From: Paragonimus westermani
Taxonomy: Eukaryota > Platyhelminthes > Trematoda > Plagiorchiida > Troglotrematidae
Reading direction: 5' to 3'
Assembly: GCA_008508345.1 (NCBI GenBank)
Contig: QNGE01003225.1
Location: 25,959 to 89,958, forward strand
DNA: 64,000 bases
Of the stretch, positions 1 to 38,520 are shown piece by piece (position 1 is the stretch's first letter; every line of letters starts with the position of its first letter). A program made the translations under genes and the position numbers. The notes beneath the pieces are model-generated. The model did no database searches, was not told the DNA's origin, and saw only the letters and a list, made by a program, of their open reading frames with translations.

Positions 1-286
1 AATGTTTGGTAAGATCAGAAACAGTCTAAGGACAATTGCCATAGAAACACCAACGTTACACAAGACCACTTATCTATTATGTTAATCGGTCAATAGTCAC
101 CTACCGCAACGACGACCTTCTCAGTCGATATGGTCCAATTTGAGGACGGGCGGTGCACCAAGTCTTTATCATGTAACTGTTGAACTGGCATCCCGATATA
201 TCTCACATGCGCCGCCTATGGTATTACTTCAGTCTACCGATAGTTACTATTAATGACAGCCCGTGTCTATGACGCCTTTGATGGGT

Positions 287-556
287 ATAGATGCAGCTTT
301 CTGATAGTTGGGAATAGTGGTGGTGGTGTTCGTAGCTCGGGTTGATGGTTTTGGTATTAGTATGTTCTCCGAGCTTAGCATCTAGGTTGCAAACGTTTCG
401 TCATCAAGCGAGATGACATCATCAGTGGGTAAGTATTTCAGCTAAAAACTATTCGCAGAAACACTTACGCACTGATGATGTCACCTCGCATGGTGATGAA
501 ACGTTTGTAACCTAAATGCCAAGCTCGGCGAAAATACCATTACCATAGATGCAGCT
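287..556. mobile_element. Foldback insertion with 12-bp flanking repeat
   Basis: A palindromic element. The left arm, about 345-439, and the right arm, about 458-546, are reverse complements. The inner 69 bp (371-439 against 458-526) differ at about 9 positions; the outer parts match with one 6-bp gap. The loop is about 18 bp. The 12-mer atagatgcagct occurs at 287-298 and again at 545-556, which looks like a target-site duplication around an insert of about 246 bp. A GGTGGTGGTG run lies near its left end. There is no coding capacity. The class is unknown: a non-autonomous retroelement or a MITE-like foldback. Confidence 0.6.
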
Positions 557-3049
557 AGTGACTGGCAACCGGAAGTCTGAGTTGTTGATAGGTAGTAGGG
601 GATTATGGTTGACATAAGTTAAGAGTCAATCACAATTTATTGCAGCTTTTGCATTCACAAACATTTGTCAGTCAACTTCTTTCAAAAAGAAGCACTATAC
701 TCGAGTTTTGCTCTTGTTGAAGTACAGCAATAATGAAGGATATCTTTGTCATGGCCAACAAGTGCACTTTTGCTACGCCACCAGTGAAACGTTTGTGGGA
801 ACGCGAAAGCTGTGAGCCGTGTACAGTTAGTATCATCCAGAATCCTCTACAACTTGCCAGCAATCAAAATATTGTCCAAGTTAAATCACTCTTGTAGCTT
901 CAACCTTGAGATAGGCCCTAGTCGTGGTGTCATCGACCGCAGTTCACAGGCTGTCGGCTAGCCCGAACACTACTCACAAGCGAGTGTGGGTTTGTATGTG
1001 GTAATTCGACCTTGCCTAAGGTGGGGTCAATGACACAGTGGTCAAAATGGCTGCTACACGAAGGAGTGGTCAAACTTCTAGTCTGGGCCGTGACGAGTTC
1101 TAACAAAAGCAAAACTCGAGTTTAGTGCCTTTTTTTCAAAAGGGGTTGGCTAAAAGTCTATGTGGATTTGGAAAATACAATCAATTGCGGGTGGCAATCT
1201 CCCAGCCACCATCCCATCAAGTCCGAAGTTAACCGGTCCACGAAACCAAACCACACACGACCACTTCCACCAGCTTTCGCTGACACATCCAGCCCACTAA
1301 GTGAGCCGCGGTGAGTATTGATGAACGGCGCACGCAGTGTACGCATGGGCACACGTGCGAACTCATTCAGAATGATCATTTGGCACGGTAAACGGAAAAT
1401 GACAGTATCGTAGTTGCTGCGCAAGTGGTTTTGTAACTAGTCTCGACAGCATGGCTCACCACAATTGTGACTAGGTGGGTGGGACAGCATGAGAGACGGA
1501 GCTAATGACCAATTACCTGGTAGTAACGGGCGCTCAACCCTCACCCTCGAAGAGGCCCCGCAGCACAGCATTCCACTAGAGTATTAATTTGTAATTGCGT
1601 GAACTCATTCACTAGTGTAGGTGTACTAGGCAAGAGTTACTGTCGATAAAGTGCACTAGTCGCGAACCCAGTACATGCTTCAGCTGTTATGTTGGAATAC
1701 CTAAGCAGAACAGTGATTTGGAACATCACAATGTGAAAAAAACAAGAACACCAATTCATTCCAACCAGAACAACCCCACTTATCAGAAAAGCGTCTGGGT
1801 TCGTATCTGGTTTGCTGCCTGATTCTGTTACTCTGCTTTACATTGGATGTCTTACGTGGGTAGTGAGCTTTTATCTTTGGTTGATGAGCGGGTCTTTATT
1901 TAGCTGGGCCACCCTCCTGCCCAATTTTCGACCCAAATGCGTACTTGTGTCACCGGATGTTGGCTTGCCACACAAAAAAGAGTGAAACCGTAACCTATCG
2001 TTTCACTGCAAGCCAGACAGTCAAGTGATTAAGGTCACGTGAATGGATCATGTGGGTTAGGGAAAGGCCGGCGTGTACCGAAATCCGATGGAACGGAACC
2101 AGAACAAGCACCGTACGACCGTAGTGTAAGATCAAAGCCAGCTAAATAAGGGCCGAGCGCAAGTTGATTCCCATGGCTCTGCTACAGTCCACACACAGTT
2201 AACCGACTTCAACCTGACGAAGCCTAAAACCACGTGTTTCTTCTGGTTGATTTGACACGCACTTTTGAACAAGAAGTCTGTCTAAGAATATTCGTACAGT
2301 CAACCAATGGGAAACACTGCGAGCATTTTGGTGATATTTGTTGCGTACTTTGACAGTGTGGAAGTAGAACAACGGAGGTCCGTCCGAGCAGCATACGTCA
2401 ACCTCAGTATTCAAAAAAAGAACTCTATTTGGGGGGAACTAACCATAGTGCACACAGCGGTGATTGCTAGTGGACGTTTTGACTAGACCGTGCGTTCGTA
2501 GTTTTTATGATTTTAGCTCAGGCAATCGATTTTTTTAAACCGACACGTCCAATTATCTTGACCGCCCCATGTTGAGAACAAAAAATAGCACCTTATTGCT
2601 TTTCTGATCAACCGGCGTTGATCAATCCTCGTTTCAGTCGCAACTGCATATGTACGAGCTTCAGCTGGCCATTGTCCAATAAGAAAACCGCCCCAAACCA
2701 ATACCATTATGTCCTATCCCTTTTGATAAGCGTGTTCAATCCTAGTTCCCGATGCTCCTCCAAGGCTAGTTATACGTGTCACCCCGTTTAGCAAAACCAG
2801 TTCTCTCAAAGGATAAGATTTAGTCTTCTCACTACTCCATCTGTGTCAGTATCGCCACCAACACAACGCACTCTGTTTCAGAGTCTCGGAGATACATTGG
2901 GCAAATATCTTGTTTCCAGGTTTAAGGTATAAATTTCCGAGCCCTATGGTTACAATATCTTTTGCGTTGCAGTCGGTGTCATTATAAGGTCTGCTGAGCA
3001 TTCAGTCCATACGTCATGTCGGAGAGCTACAGTTCACATACTACCGGCA
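527..3049. other. No gene recognised
   Basis: Apart from the MITE-like element at 1886-2159 I recognise nothing here. Minus-strand frames at 672-863, 1158-1424 and 2199-2414 have no family resemblance I can name. The region is probably decayed repeat sequence downstream of VCP. Confidence 0.4.
1886..2159. mobile_element. MITE-like element with 17-bp terminal inverted repeats
   Basis: The 17-mer at 1891-1907 (ggtctttatttagctgg) matches the reverse complement of 2138-2154 at 15 of 17 positions. The 5-mer gagcg flanks both ends (1886-1890 and 2155-2159), as expected of a target-site duplication. The interior of about 230 bp holds no ORF. This fits a small DNA-transposon derivative, but a single copy with short repeats could still be chance. 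Confidence 0.35.
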
Positions 3050-3500
3050 ATTTTGTTAGTGTCCTTTCCTAAACGTTCGCTGCGTAGCACTACAGTCGAT
3101 GGCCTCCCCTTGTGTGTTGTTCTTGTCCTAGAAACTTCTGACCTTAGAGAAGATTGATAGCCTTTTGGCAGCATTAACTACAGATTCAGCCTTCTCAGAT
3201 GACTGACTGTAGAATGGGCTGTTTGCTCAATGCATGGGTCTCCACTTTTCTGCAAACGTTTTGAATCCAATGGACATAACCTGAAGTCCAGTATCAGACA
3301 GCAATCCCTCCAGTATGTCATGGTGAGCAAACCAAACACGTAGCCTGTTAATATTCCAACTTACCGTGATAATAATTAGCCAATCAACTGGAAATTAATC
3401 CCAGTAGTTCAGCACAACCGAATGCTGCTTACTGCTGCATGGTACCAATCACCAAAGTACTCCCGGAAGTTCTCCCCGATTCATTGTTTCTTTCATAATT
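3050..3500 (-). pseudogene. Gypsy-type integrase remnant, antisense
   Basis: One minus-strand frame from about 3345 to 3055 reads through two stops as an integrase core. It contains LLSDTGLQV (the second catalytic Asp, normally SDNGPQF), then SPFYSQSSEKAESVVNAAK (the catalytic-Glu block, normally Y-P-Q-S-N-G-K-A-E), then an N-T-Q-G-E-A-I-D-C-S-A-T-Q-R-T-F segment like the conserved downstream region. Upstream residues to about 3500 are more decayed. It most resembles Gypsy elements of the K02A2.6 kind. The flanking RT and LTRs were not seen. Confidence 0.6.
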
Positions 3501-6076
3501 CTGAAGTTGTGCTCTTTGAGAATGTCCCGGGTAGCTACATAACGTTGTTAGTCGTGCTTATCCAGTAGAAAAGTTCACTTCCGAACAAAGTCGTTGAACT
3601 CAGCATGTACCGAGTGCTATTCAATTGACTGTCATTGAAAATTTTTATCGATTATTATTCGCTCTCCGAGAAAAAATGTTCGCAACAGTCGAACAGGTTG
3701 GGCACGGTTATAGTTTGAAGGTGTTGAAACCTTTCGGAGCAAAACCACTGCTGAGATTTCTCTTTAATTTGCGTGTAGGTTTTTGTTATGCAGCTGAGAC
3801 TTCTGTTTCTAGTCTACTGGCCTTCTGCGGTGTAATGGAGCTGTTCCTAGCCCAGATTTACCCAGATTTACCAAACGAAACACGGGACACAGACACTAAA
3901 AGGGACATAAGACAGACACTGTTCTCTTGATCTTATCAAAAACGCTCATTATCCAGCGTCACCCCACATCCTTGTGTGCAAATAGCCACAATGGATGCAT
4001 GTCAACCAACATTGATAGGGGTCTGTTTGTGTAGTGGAGTGTACCATTAGCACGCAAAACTGTCGCTGCATCCTTCATGACTGATATGTACTGGACTGTC
4101 TACACTCCACCTGGGCTGGCTTTGAGTCCGCAGATGGCCACGAAACACCACCCCCATTGCCGAAGAAATCACCCACATCGGGACAACGTTACTCCTTGTG
4201 GCACGCATTGCTATGAAAGCGTTTCAAGATTTCCATCCTACTCTAGTCATTTTTCTGAATATCAGCACATCTCCAACTGGTCGAACTAATCAAAAGCCTA
4301 GAATAGGTTTCTGGAAAAGTTCGCATGATAACTAAATTCTGAAAGAAAGTCAATCAATCATTTTCCGCATTGGGCCGAACCCGCAGGCACAATGACTCAG
4401 GTTATCGATGGCCCCGATAATGGCACACGAAACTGCAGAGCAATGACCAAGTATAAATCTGTAGTGGAGAAAAATAAAATGATCAAAAGCAGTTGAGCTC
4501 CACGAAACAGAATGGCCAACAAGTTTGCGGATAGCGAATCACCACTGACTGTGTTACTACCATGCTAGAGAGTGGCTCCAAACAGCGAAGTGAGTTGTCG
4601 TGAATTCATCAAGCCGGTAGACGGCACCTACGAACATTACCCAGTGGAACCGTTAAGGCTTTCATAGACCTTGACCACGGCATCACCAACTAAGAGAAGT
4701 CATAATGAACAGTGCAAGGTGCGGCCCACGGACAACACACAAACTGTTGTTGGCGAGCGCCCAGCTGAGAGAATTCGTTTGTGTTCAACGTGAGGTCAAT
4801 GACACCATTGTCAATGTGGTTGTCCCACGAGAATGTGGGTCAAAATTCAAACCCAATCACAAGCGTGTGCGCTACTGGCGACCCCGAAAAGGGCCGTTAA
4901 AACGTGTTAGTGCAAAAAATGCGGCCAGATGTTATTGACGTTCAAGTTAAAACTTAAAACAAATATCCTACAACATACCAGCAACAAGATTAGGCCTATT
5001 ATGAAATGCTTGAACCATAAAACGAGCATCACTACTACCACTAGTTTTCAAGCCATCTGCACATCACACATTTATTAACGGAGTTTCGTTTGACAATACT
5101 TGGCATGCTTCTAATAAGATAAGTAAAATGTTAGTGTATCATCATCAGTCGAATCTGAGCTGTTAACACCCCAAACCCGTGCGGGTGGTTTATTTTGTAC
5201 TGTGAAACCTGTGCGAAGGTGTTGTACAAGCAAGGAAAGAAGAGTGTTAGTTTCAAAACTAATTATTCATTAAAGATCAACTGTCGACAGCCTGTGGTAC
5301 CTTGCTCAAAGTAATTGGGTTGGTGTCGAATCACACTGCCACTGCACCGCGAGATACGACAGACCAGTTATTCAGTGTTCCAGCGTACACGACTGAGTAA
5401 ACATGGAGCCTTCTGACAAGAAACGGTACGTACTCTAGCGCTATTGTCAAAGGTTCTTGATTGAGAACCACATCCGATTAGGTCTGGACGTTATGGCGGT
5501 AACCCAACAAACATACGGACGGTATGCAGTTGTTTGAAAACAACGCATCACAATTAACTGTTTTTAAGGATGGGGATGACACAGCCATCGTGAACACATT
5601 GAACAGCAGTACACGGGGACGATATTCACGATTCTCCGACGCGCATTGAGTTGGATCATTAGATAAAAAGGAATATGGCAACAGGTAATCAGTCAACCCG
5701 TCGCCAAAGACGATTCACAGGTTAAATACAAACGCAACGGCATTATCCAACAGAATGAATACACACAAAACCGACCAGAATTGTATTCGTTTAGTAAATG
5801 ATAAACACGGAACAATAAATGAATTTACGAAAATGAGATGTCAAACGGAGGCGTTGATGGTCATCAGAGCCGTAGAATGCAAATCACAAAATTGAATTCA
5901 CATCGACGGTACGGTTTTGCTGTGAACTGGTGAGTGCGCGGGCAAGTGGAGCTATAAAACGTGATACTTAAGGTGTTTAGTTGCAATTGTGGGCTCCGGT
6001 AGAACGACAAAACGAAGTGGCGTTGAGATTAATGAAATGAAGTTCCATATTAGAAAAGCACGGCCTGGGTGAACCG
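3501..6076. other. VCP 3' UTR and downstream sequence, no other gene seen
   Basis: The VCP 3' UTR should occupy the right end of this stretch. Short frames such as 3625-3930 (+) and 4705-4938 (+) have no recognisable domain and are close to what chance gives. Confidence 0.4.
5189..5194 (-). terminator. Possible polyadenylation signal of VCP
   Basis: TTTATT on the plus strand gives AATAAA on the minus strand about 0.88 kb after the VCP stop. A second AATAAA on the same strand lies at 5076-5071. No closer canonical signal was noticed. A hexamer this short occurs by chance, so this is only a candidate. Confidence 0.2.
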
Positions 6077-32721
<26,645 letters not shown>

Positions 32722-33361
32722 CACGCAGAAGCGGTATGACTCAGGCAAATCGAATACACGTCTACCAACACAACCGTGGTTAATTCAAACCACAAACGGA
32801 AAGTCAAAGTGATGTAAAAAATACTATCGTGACTAGTCACGTTCTTCAACTACACGAAATATGACTTCCGAAGCACACAAAAATTATGCCTCAATGTCAA
32901 GGTAACTAAAACACAGCCGCGGGCGATTTCACTGGAGTGGAGACGGAAGAAGGAACCTAGAACTTCTGAGAATTCCGCATCTCGATGCGCGAACCCGGAC
33001 CCAACAGTCGTTCAGCAGCTTATGTGCCTCTGGAAGCATGTCTTCGTTCAAATTAGATGACGAAAGCACGAGCCCTGCTAACCGAGGTTTGTCAGCATGT
33101 GCCGAATCCGGTTTCCCCGCGATTATCGTGAGTAAGATGCAAGGATTCACACACAGTTCAGTTCGAGGCTACCTCCAGAGCTCTTCATAATTCTTGTCGC
33201 GAAGTTTTAGCAGCTGGTGGCATATTCTGAATTTTTCTGAATAAGTACGTTATCCAAAAGAACAGTTTAAAACAAAAACTGGTGGATACAAACTTTTCAT
33301 CTTGACTAGTCAATGACATAACATGAATCGGTTTTCCCATAGCTAGCACTCCGGAGGGCTG
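32722..33361. promoter_or_regulatory. Upstream region of VCP, presumed promoter and 5' UTR
   Basis: The sequence directly upstream of the VCP start codon. No TATA box, initiator or trans-splice acceptor stands out by eye. The part from about 33200 belongs to a dispersed repeat. The call rests only on position. Confidence 0.3.
33200..33350. repeat. Dispersed repeat, copy 1
   Basis: Shares ttgactagtca, ataacatgaa and ggtttt in the same order with 38360-38520, with partial matches before them (aaga.c.gtt, aacaaaaactg). The minus strand of both copies can be read as a similar peptide (L-T-S-Q near the start, then hydrophobic segments), so it might be coding, but both versions are short. Confidence 0.35.
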
Positions 33362-33715
33362 TTAATCAATAAACGTGTCAAGATATGTCACTGGGCCCCG
33401 GGAAAGGTCAAGTTCGCAAACAGGTGTTCCTGAACACAGAAAGTTTGTTCGAGGCGATTGGTTGCTACTATTCCAGCAGACCTCAAGAATCGTGGATTGA
33501 AGTGACGCGACAGAAGCTGGGTCGACAGCGTGATTAGTGATCAGGAAGTACCTAACGACTGATGAAGCTGGCTGTTTACGTGCTTCCAAAACTTTGTCGC
33601 CCTCTGGTAACACAGAATTTTGTATCCATTTAGGTAAGTGTTTTTTCAGTCTGGGAATCAGGCATCCTTCAGTTTCGCCCAATTAACCTACCACGCAGTC
33701 ACCTGTAAATTAGCA
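33362..33715 (-). pseudogene. Penelope-like element remnant (GIY-YIG endonuclease part)
   Basis: The minus frame runs LGETEGCLIPRLKKHLPKWI, then R-K-Q-P-A-S-S-V-V-R-Y-F-L-I-T-N-H-A-V-D, matching the Y-I-G-x-T-x-R-x-L-x-x-R-x-x-E-H and S-x-I-x-x-H-x-x-x-T-x-H-x-V-D spacing of the GIY-YIG endonuclease at the C-terminus of Penelope-like retroelements. Just upstream, G-D-C-V-V-G-stop-L-G-E-T corresponds to the second catalytic motif. The end is frameshifted. No RT part was found. Confidence 0.5.
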
Positions 33716-36059
33716 AACACAGTGCGATATGGCACCGATAGGCTGATCTCCTATGGCTGAAGGCGCTGGTAGCTTTCGGTTAGGAGCGAACACTCAGTGG
33801 GAGCTGCGGCTTGAAAACTGGGTATATTCCAGGGGTCCTACGTACTTAAAAAACTTACAGCCATTCGGTGCATCCTTTTGACCGATAAAATAATGTCTTG
33901 ATCCACTTAGTATACTGGCATCATACTGCCACCTCAAAATTTGTTTTACTGATTGTGTGCTATCGTCCGTCGTATAAGTTGGTGTTAGAGGAACCCATTT
34001 TATCCTCCAAAACTGCGTCCTTCGAGAATACGATCCTATCCAATCCAATCCAATAGGCAGAAATGTTATGAACACTCGAGAGGCGACCTTTGCTGTTTTG
34101 TTTTACCTTTCTGACCTCCATTTTACCATGCTCATTGATAGCCTAATTACTTCAACAACTTTTTGATGTCTGAACCTCTTATTTTTGGTGAGAGAGTGTT
34201 GGCAGGTCACTATAACCCTATAGACATTACGTAATGTTCCCCTTGTCGCACACGTTTTCGGAGAAGAACGAAGATGCTTTTTGCACCCGTCTTTTAGCTT
34301 GTCTTGGGCTCAACTAACGGGAACCACCGTGTATTCTCGGGACCAAGATTTGCCGTGTTAATTATTCCCAGGAAGAGAACCCGAATTCCTGCCCATCGTC
34401 TCACTATACCATGGACAAACCAGTGTGTTGAGTCAAGGGATACAACGGCCAGTAGGCCCGAGTGCTGTTGTTCCGTAGATTTTTAAATGCACCCATGTCG
34501 TAAAGCGTTTTGCATGGAGAGTGTCAACTCATAAATCCCAGCACTACGGCCTTGAATTTAAGGATCGTCAGTTTGCAACCAGAAATCCACGGAGTTCAGC
34601 CAATGATCAAAAAGTCTCCATCGTCTAAATGAATGACGACCCATATCAAGCGAAGAATATCTTTGCAGTGTACTGATCCGTGGAACTTACCATGTCAAAG
34701 TTCAGTGGTCGACTGAAGTGGAGAACCTTAAGTCTGCTACCTCGTGCAAACAAAGTCTCATATACGGTTCAAAAGAGCCGGTGGGATCTCATTATCCTTC
34801 CAGTGAAAATGATGTACTTTTATACTTGACAATTTCTAGGATATTCCAGATTCTACCTCGCTCTCAGAAGTGTATTACTGCATACTCCTCAGCTTTCCGC
34901 ACCTTTTCACTTTCATTGAGTTGATTTGCGCGTAACGCGAAATTTCATTCCAATATCCACACTGGCATCGACTAATTACGCTTCTGAACCGTTGGCGATT
35001 GTGGTTCCCAACCTTCCCACGGTTACCATTAGTACTTATAGAACTGCGCAATAATTTGTCAGTTCCGTTTCACCATAACTATCTCATATCGTTGGTGCTC
35101 TGGACATCATTTCTCGTGAACAGTTGTCGTTATCCGCTTCTGACTAACGTTTCGTTCGTTCTAGTTATCATTGAACTGCTGTATAATTTTGATGTTGTAA
35201 TTAAACTATGGTGCTAAATTTCGCTGAATTTCTCTTGCGATGGCGGGCACCGGATCCAGCATTGTCGGCGGACCACAAATTGCCAACTCATATGGTCGTT
35301 CTAAGTATCGTGTGGCGGTATAGAGTGGCGTGCAGCGCTGAACATGCCTTCACTGATACCGTTTTCAGTGTGCCGGCCTTCAGAAGAGACGGTGTATTTA
35401 ATTTAAAACCACAGATACCCTTTATCTTTGCATGAGCTCTCCGTTCACAGACACGTGAAGTGACAGACGCAACAGTGGCTTTAATGCGTCTGCGCGATTT
35501 GCTCCCGAATGCCACTGTGGAGCCAACATAGCTGCAACTTCTGCACAACTGAACTCTACGGGATAGGCCTTGGATGATATTCTGCTTGCACTCTCGGACA
35601 TGGCATCAGAACTGGTATCCCTCAGCCAGCATTTTGCTCTCGCTTATCCTGGATTCGCAGTCGGGAAATGGCAGTGGCGCACTCTAAGGCTCAAACATGG
35701 GGAACACATCAACCTCAAGGGTTGAGCTATCCGCGACATAAAGGTAGTGATGTAGATACAGTGCCCTTGTGCAGGCTTTCCAAGCGTTCAGATCGGTTTT
35801 GAGTGCGTTCTTCCTTGCAGACTTTACCAGTTGGGTTACCGCGAGCAGATCGCGCTTCAAGACCATAAAAAATTTGGTTCGTTTCCTCGTCTAACAGGCG
35901 TTCGTTTTGATTGTAATTCAGAGGAACGAGAGAGGTGATGTCAAGTGGCAGAAACGAGGACCATATTGGAACTGACTCAGAGCTTCGGGTGAAACCAAAG
36001 ACAGTAATTTACCAAATTTGCTGACCTACTCCGCATTCACGACAGATTCCACCAACCCA
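33716..36059. other. No gene recognised
   Basis: Short frames on both strands, for example 33794-34075 minus and 35288-35548 minus, show no domain. A run of ccaatccaatccaat at about 34038-34052 is a minor simple repeat. Confidence 0.4.
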
Positions 36060-37740
36060 GGAGTCTCCCATCGACCGCCATCTGCGGAAATTCAGTGTCC
36101 GAGCGGAAGCGGTACCGCTGTGGTCAAATCTCTTTTCTGCCCGAACAAACTATTGCAACGGAGAGTCACCTAGCGGACAGAGTGGCTATCAAACCAACAT
36201 TGATTGCGGATCTCCGATCCCACTTGCTAGGGGTTAAAACAACCAGCAAGAAAGTCTACGATTCGAAACCTCATTCAGGCTGACTTTTAAAGCCTGCGCA
36301 GCTATCTCAGCTCATTACTTTTTGATTGCAATTCTGTGGATCTGAATCATGCTGCGTTTCCAAACCGGACTCAGATGGGGCACGGCTTACTCATACTGCA
36401 TGGGTGACTACAACGCACCCAAACTCAACTCTATGGCGGCTTCTCATGAGGACTGTGGCTGCGGGTTCTCGAAACCCTTGGCAATGTTGATCCATGAGAA
36501 AGCCTGGACACAGCATGTCGATCTGCCTACAAGGCACCGTCCAGGACAGACACCCTCCTTGCTCGATCTGGTCATTACGAACGAGGCTCAGCTGGTAGAT
36601 AGGGTGGTCATCAAACCGCCGCTAGGGCAGAGTAGCCACATGCTACTAAACTTTGACTTTATCTGTTACTGGCTCCAAAACGCTGTAAGAAAGACTTCAT
36701 TCCGAAACTTCAAGAAAGCTGAGTTCAACGCACTAAGGACGGTCTTAGGCACACTCAGCCTCATATCCGACTCAGTGAACTTGAACTACATTTCCTTTAA
36801 AGCTGCCATTCATGAGGCCGATGTGACATTTGTTCCTAAAAACTATGACGTTCTCCTCTCGTGCACCGCTTCCGCGGAACATACGCCGCCTTACTAAAGT
36901 ACGCTCTCGCCTATTCTCTGAGCAGAGGCTAACGGGTAGGCCAGAGGATCTAGAGGCCTTTCGCTCTGTACGAAACAGGTGCAAGTGAGAAATCCAGCAA
37001 CAGGTCCAACAGGTACAGTCAAAAAACCTACAGGTAGCCCACAAGAATAAGAATTTTCTTTTCAAGTATATAAATTGGCAGAGAAAAACTAAGACCTCAG
37101 CGCTTTCTCTGCGACTTCCTGACGTGGAAACCTCTTCCAACCCCCGATCGGTCAAGCATAACTATTATGTTCATCTTCATGGATAGCCTAACAGAGGCCA
37201 AAGACAATGGTCATACCTCGGATGCCATCTCCCTCGACTTTGCCGAAGCCTTCGACCGTGTCCCACATGGTCCTCTTTTGCATACACTAGAGGCCTATGG
37301 GATCCATGGAGAGGTTCTCCGCTGGATGACTTCCTCACTTGGTAACAGGACATTCAGAGTAAAAACCGGTTCTGGCCTTTCGTCTCCATCCCAAGTCTCT
37401 GTGGGAGTCCCTCAAGGATTGGCATTTGGTCCACTATTGTTTCTGATCTACATTAATAATCTCCCCGAGTTGATCTCCAGCAACGCCCTCCTTTATGCCG
37501 CCGACGCAAAAATCTGGAATGCCTGTGACCATAATGCATTGCAGATTGACCTTGATCGTATTAAGTGCTGGTCAGACGATTGGAGTCTCCCTCTAAACGA
37601 CAGTAGGTGTGCGCATATATCACTTGGAGGAGACTCCGGAAACCTACTCGTGATACATGGTGCACAAAGTGTAGTAGATATCACGGAAGTGGACCTCAAT
37701 TTCATTTTACCAACGCCGTTACTAAGTGGGGCCTAACTAC
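36060..37740 (+). mobile_element. CR1-like LINE with internal deletion
   Basis: The frame 36349-36897 (182 codons) is the second half of an apurinic-type endonuclease: MGDYNAPKLN, T-Q-H-V-D-L-P-T-R-H-R-P-G-Q-T, LLDLVITNEAQLVDRV and PPLGQSSHMLLNFDF. A linker region follows to about 37150. The frame 37167-37736 (189 codons) is RT: AISLDFAEAFDRVPHGPLL, VGVPQGLAFGPLLFLIYINNLP and LLYAADAKIW. About 200 residues normally found between the linker and RT are missing, and the catalytic Y-A-D-D reads YAAD, so it is dead. The family is like trematode CR1/Perere-type elements; homologous pieces occur at 62580-63060. Confidence 0.85.
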
Positions 37741-38359
37741 CGTGTATGTTGTACGGGTACATTCGTTGCTAAATTTCCGAAGATACCCAACGGTCGAAGT
37801 AAGGGATTCAATTACCTTGTGTACCGATTAAGTTAGCACCACATTAAATCCATTTTCGTAAGATCACCTTTCCTCTAATCATTGCGGAGATAGATTATCT
37901 TCTCAGCCGTTGGATATGGAAGGTGATATTTGCTGGATCATCAGACCGTGCATTACAAGGTGTGAATTTGATTAGTTAGCGGATGATTCAATAGCTGACG
38001 CATGTTATGTTGAAGAGGAGCAATCGATCCATGCTGATCACGGTACTATTATCTAATAGTGCAGGAGCATGAACTTCGGCATCGGAATAACCGCGAAAAA
38101 AATGAGAAGAAACTTGAAATGCTTCTCGATACACAGAATCCGGGACGTTCTGAGACCAGGGTCGTGCGCAGACAAGCGATTTTGTTTTTCCGAAAAAACA
38201 ACCTTCGCGCCATCCGCGTTTGTGACCCGAAGCAGTGTGACAAGGCCAGATAAAGTCTATCCTAGTATCCTAAGAGAAACGGCAGTCATCCAAGCGAAAT
38301 TTCCTCGCTGACTTTTCGAACAGTCGCTCCATACCTTTTATTTTCACCTGCCATTATTC

Positions 38360-38520
38360 TCATTCTGTCAATTATGGCATTGAAATATTTTATTCCCTTC
38401 AGAAGTTTGAACAAGACCGTTAGAACACGAAAACTGACAGATGCAAGCACTTCGTATTGACTAGTCAGTACCAAATTTACAATAACATGAAACTGGTTTT
38501 TTATATCAAGCAATTATGGG
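38360..38520. repeat. Dispersed repeat, copy 2
   Basis: Counterpart of 33200-33350 with the ttgactagtca / ataacatgaa / ggtttt order preserved. The minus frame 38286-38513 (75 codons) covers it. Confidence 0.35.

Noticed and set aside
33165..33190. ATG-AAG-AGC-TCT on the minus strand as VCP exon 1
   Set aside because: Wrong phase for exon 2 and a poor donor.
34671..34695. ATG directly followed by a gtaagt donor on the minus strand as VCP exon 1
   Set aside because: A three-base coding part is in the wrong phase for exon 2 and would give a stop after a few codons; the 32705-32721 exon fits in phase.
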